Shown in pieces: positions 63,253-64,000 of a stretch of 64,000 bases of DNA; the first letter of the stretch is position 1, and every line of letters begins with the position of its first letter. The notes under the pieces were generated by a model that was given only the letters and a program-made list of their open reading frames with translations, was not told where the DNA came from and searched no databases. The stretch covers positions 174,616-238,615 of the forward strand of contig NZ_VKAA01000006.1 of the NCBI RefSeq assembly GCF_007096635.1, in the 5' to 3' direction. The translations under genes and the position numbers were made by a program. This stretch comes from Mycolicibacterium sp. 018/SC-01/001. Lineage in GTDB: Bacteria > Actinomycetota > Actinomycetes > Mycobacteriales > Mycobacteriaceae.

Positions 63253-64000
63253 CCGGGAATCGTCCTCAATGGTTGTGGCAGCGACCGCTTGCCGCGCACG
63301 GGACCCAGCACGGCCGCACCGAACGGGCGGGTGAGCAGGTGGTGCGCCACCGCGTTCACGTCCTCCAGCGTGACCTCGTCGATGCGCGCCAGCGTCTCGG
63401 CGATCGTGCGGTGCTGACCGTAGTTCAACTCGCTGCGGCCCAGCCGGTTCATCCGAGATCCCGAGTCTTCCAGGCCGAGAACGAGTCCGCCGCGCAGAGA
63501 TCCCTTGGCGATCCGGCACTCGTCGGCGGTGATGCCGTCGCGTGCGACCTCGGCCAGCACGTCGGTGGTCACCCGGACCACCTCGTCGAAACGCTCCGGC
63601 AGGCAGCCGGCGTAGATCGACAGTGCACCGCTGTCGGCGAACGTGTCGACCGTCGAGTACACCGAGTACGCGAGACCACGGGTCTCCCGGATCTGTTGGA
63701 AGAGGCGAGAACTCAGCCCGCCGCCCAGCGCGGTGTTGAGCACCGACAGGGCCCAGCGCTGATCCCAGTGCCGGCCCGGCGTGCGAACTCCGAGCGACAG
63801 ATGGGTCTGTTCGGCATCGCGTTTGACCACCTGCAGTGTCGGCTTGCCGGTCACGCGCCCCGCCCCCTTGCGGGGCGGAACCGGTGTGCGGCCGCGCACC
63901 AACCGGTCGCCGAAGTGTTCGCGCACCAGCGCGACGACCTCGCGGTGCTCGATGTTGCCTGCCACCGCCACGACCATGCGGTCGGGCGTGTAGCGCCGCA
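63249..64000 (-). CDS. pepR: M16 zinc protease PepR, C-terminal part
   Basis: About 250 C-terminal codons of an M16-family peptidase (position of Rv2782c, PepR). The 5' part with the HxxEH zinc motif lies beyond the window. Visible are [56 protein letters not shown] and the C-terminal [13 protein letters not shown]. The family processes peptides. The stop overlaps the beta-lactamase ATG, so the two are translated together. Confidence 0.93.
   Translation of the reverse strand, partial: RRYTPDRMVVAVAGNIEHREVVALVREHFGDRLVRGRTPVPPRKGAGRVTGKPTLQVVKRDAEQTHLSLGVRTPGRHWDQRWALSVLNTALGGGLSSRLFQQIRETRGLAYSVYSTVDTFADSGALSIYAGCLPERFDEVVRVTTDVLAEVARDGITADECRIAKGSLRGGLVLGLEDSGSRMNRLGRSELNYGQHRTIAETLARIDEVTLEDVNAVAHHLLTRPFGAAVLGPVRGKRSLPQPLRTIPG

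Overview
The window is a high-GC (roughly two-thirds G+C by eye) actinobacterial chromosome segment. Its gene content and order follow the sigB-ideR to ald-pepR stretch of the mycobacterial chromosome (about Rv2707 to Rv2782c in M. tuberculosis). Rv numbers are remembered gene order, not a search. The intein-less recA, extra metabolic genes and absence of PE/PPE genes suggest a fast-growing Mycobacterium (Mycolicibacterium). I see no tRNA, rRNA, CRISPR array, intact insertion sequence or prophage. Genes are tightly packed and no gene-free stretch exceeds about 230 bases.

Layout. 1-3.1 kb: YihY tail, DUF3039, DUF3099, then sigB (SigE-type promoter, strong terminator) and ideR. 3-10 kb: DUF4192, sthA, a lipoprotein trypsin-like protease, PAC2 protein, alpha/beta hydrolase, PhzF protein, nrdR. 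10-11.5 kb: chiZ-like gene and lexA, divergent, each with its own SOS box. 11.5-17.3 kb: LGFP-repeat membrane protein, fadE20, a molybdopterin oxidoreductase. 17-22 kb: five-gene operon DMT transporter, Rv2728c-like, miaA, dapF, hflX. 22-26 kb: DUF349 protein, miaB and a membrane protein. 26-30 kb: glutamate ABC operon gluABCD extended by DUF1622 and an 86-residue membrane protein. 29.9-31.6 kb: recX/recA with SOS box and RecA-NDp promoter. 31.6-34.4 kb: hydrolase, DUF3046, glycosyltransferase, ephG. 34.4-37.7 kb: clgR-pspA-pspM envelope-stress operon, cinA-like gene, pgsA3. 37.7-43 kb: argA, ftsK, monooxygenase-SDR-methyltransferase operon. 43-46.4 kb: thyX-dapA-rnj. 46.4-52.7 kb: accessory block (GntR regulator, S33 peptidase, APC permease, GGDEF protein, deaminase, YcaQ glycosylase). 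52.7-57.8 kb: thyA-dfrA, dienelactone hydrolase and CitE-like pair, dapB operon. 57.9-59.3 kb: 13E12-family HNH gene broken by one in-frame TAG, under a perfect SOS box. 59.3-64 kb: secreted protein, aldR/ald, YchJ, GXWXG protein, class A beta-lactamase coupled to pepR, which runs off the end.

How the genes work together. Three stress circuits overlap. The SOS/DNA-damage circuit comprises lexA, chiZ, recA/recX, the 13E12 gene and perhaps ycaQ. The envelope-stress circuit comprises sigB and clgR-pspA-pspM, both behind SigE-type promoters. The metal and redox set is ideR and sthA. Around these lie the lysine/diaminopimelate genes dapF, dapA and dapB; the thymidylate/folate genes thyX, thyA and dfrA; and RNA processing by miaA, miaB and rnj.

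I did not find a demonstrably new multi-gene system. The best leads are the SOS-controlled nonsense-broken 13E12 gene, the pepR-beta-lactamase coupling, the DUF1622 extension of the glutamate transporter operon, several leaderless promoters with embedded operators, and the accessory block between thyX and dfrA.
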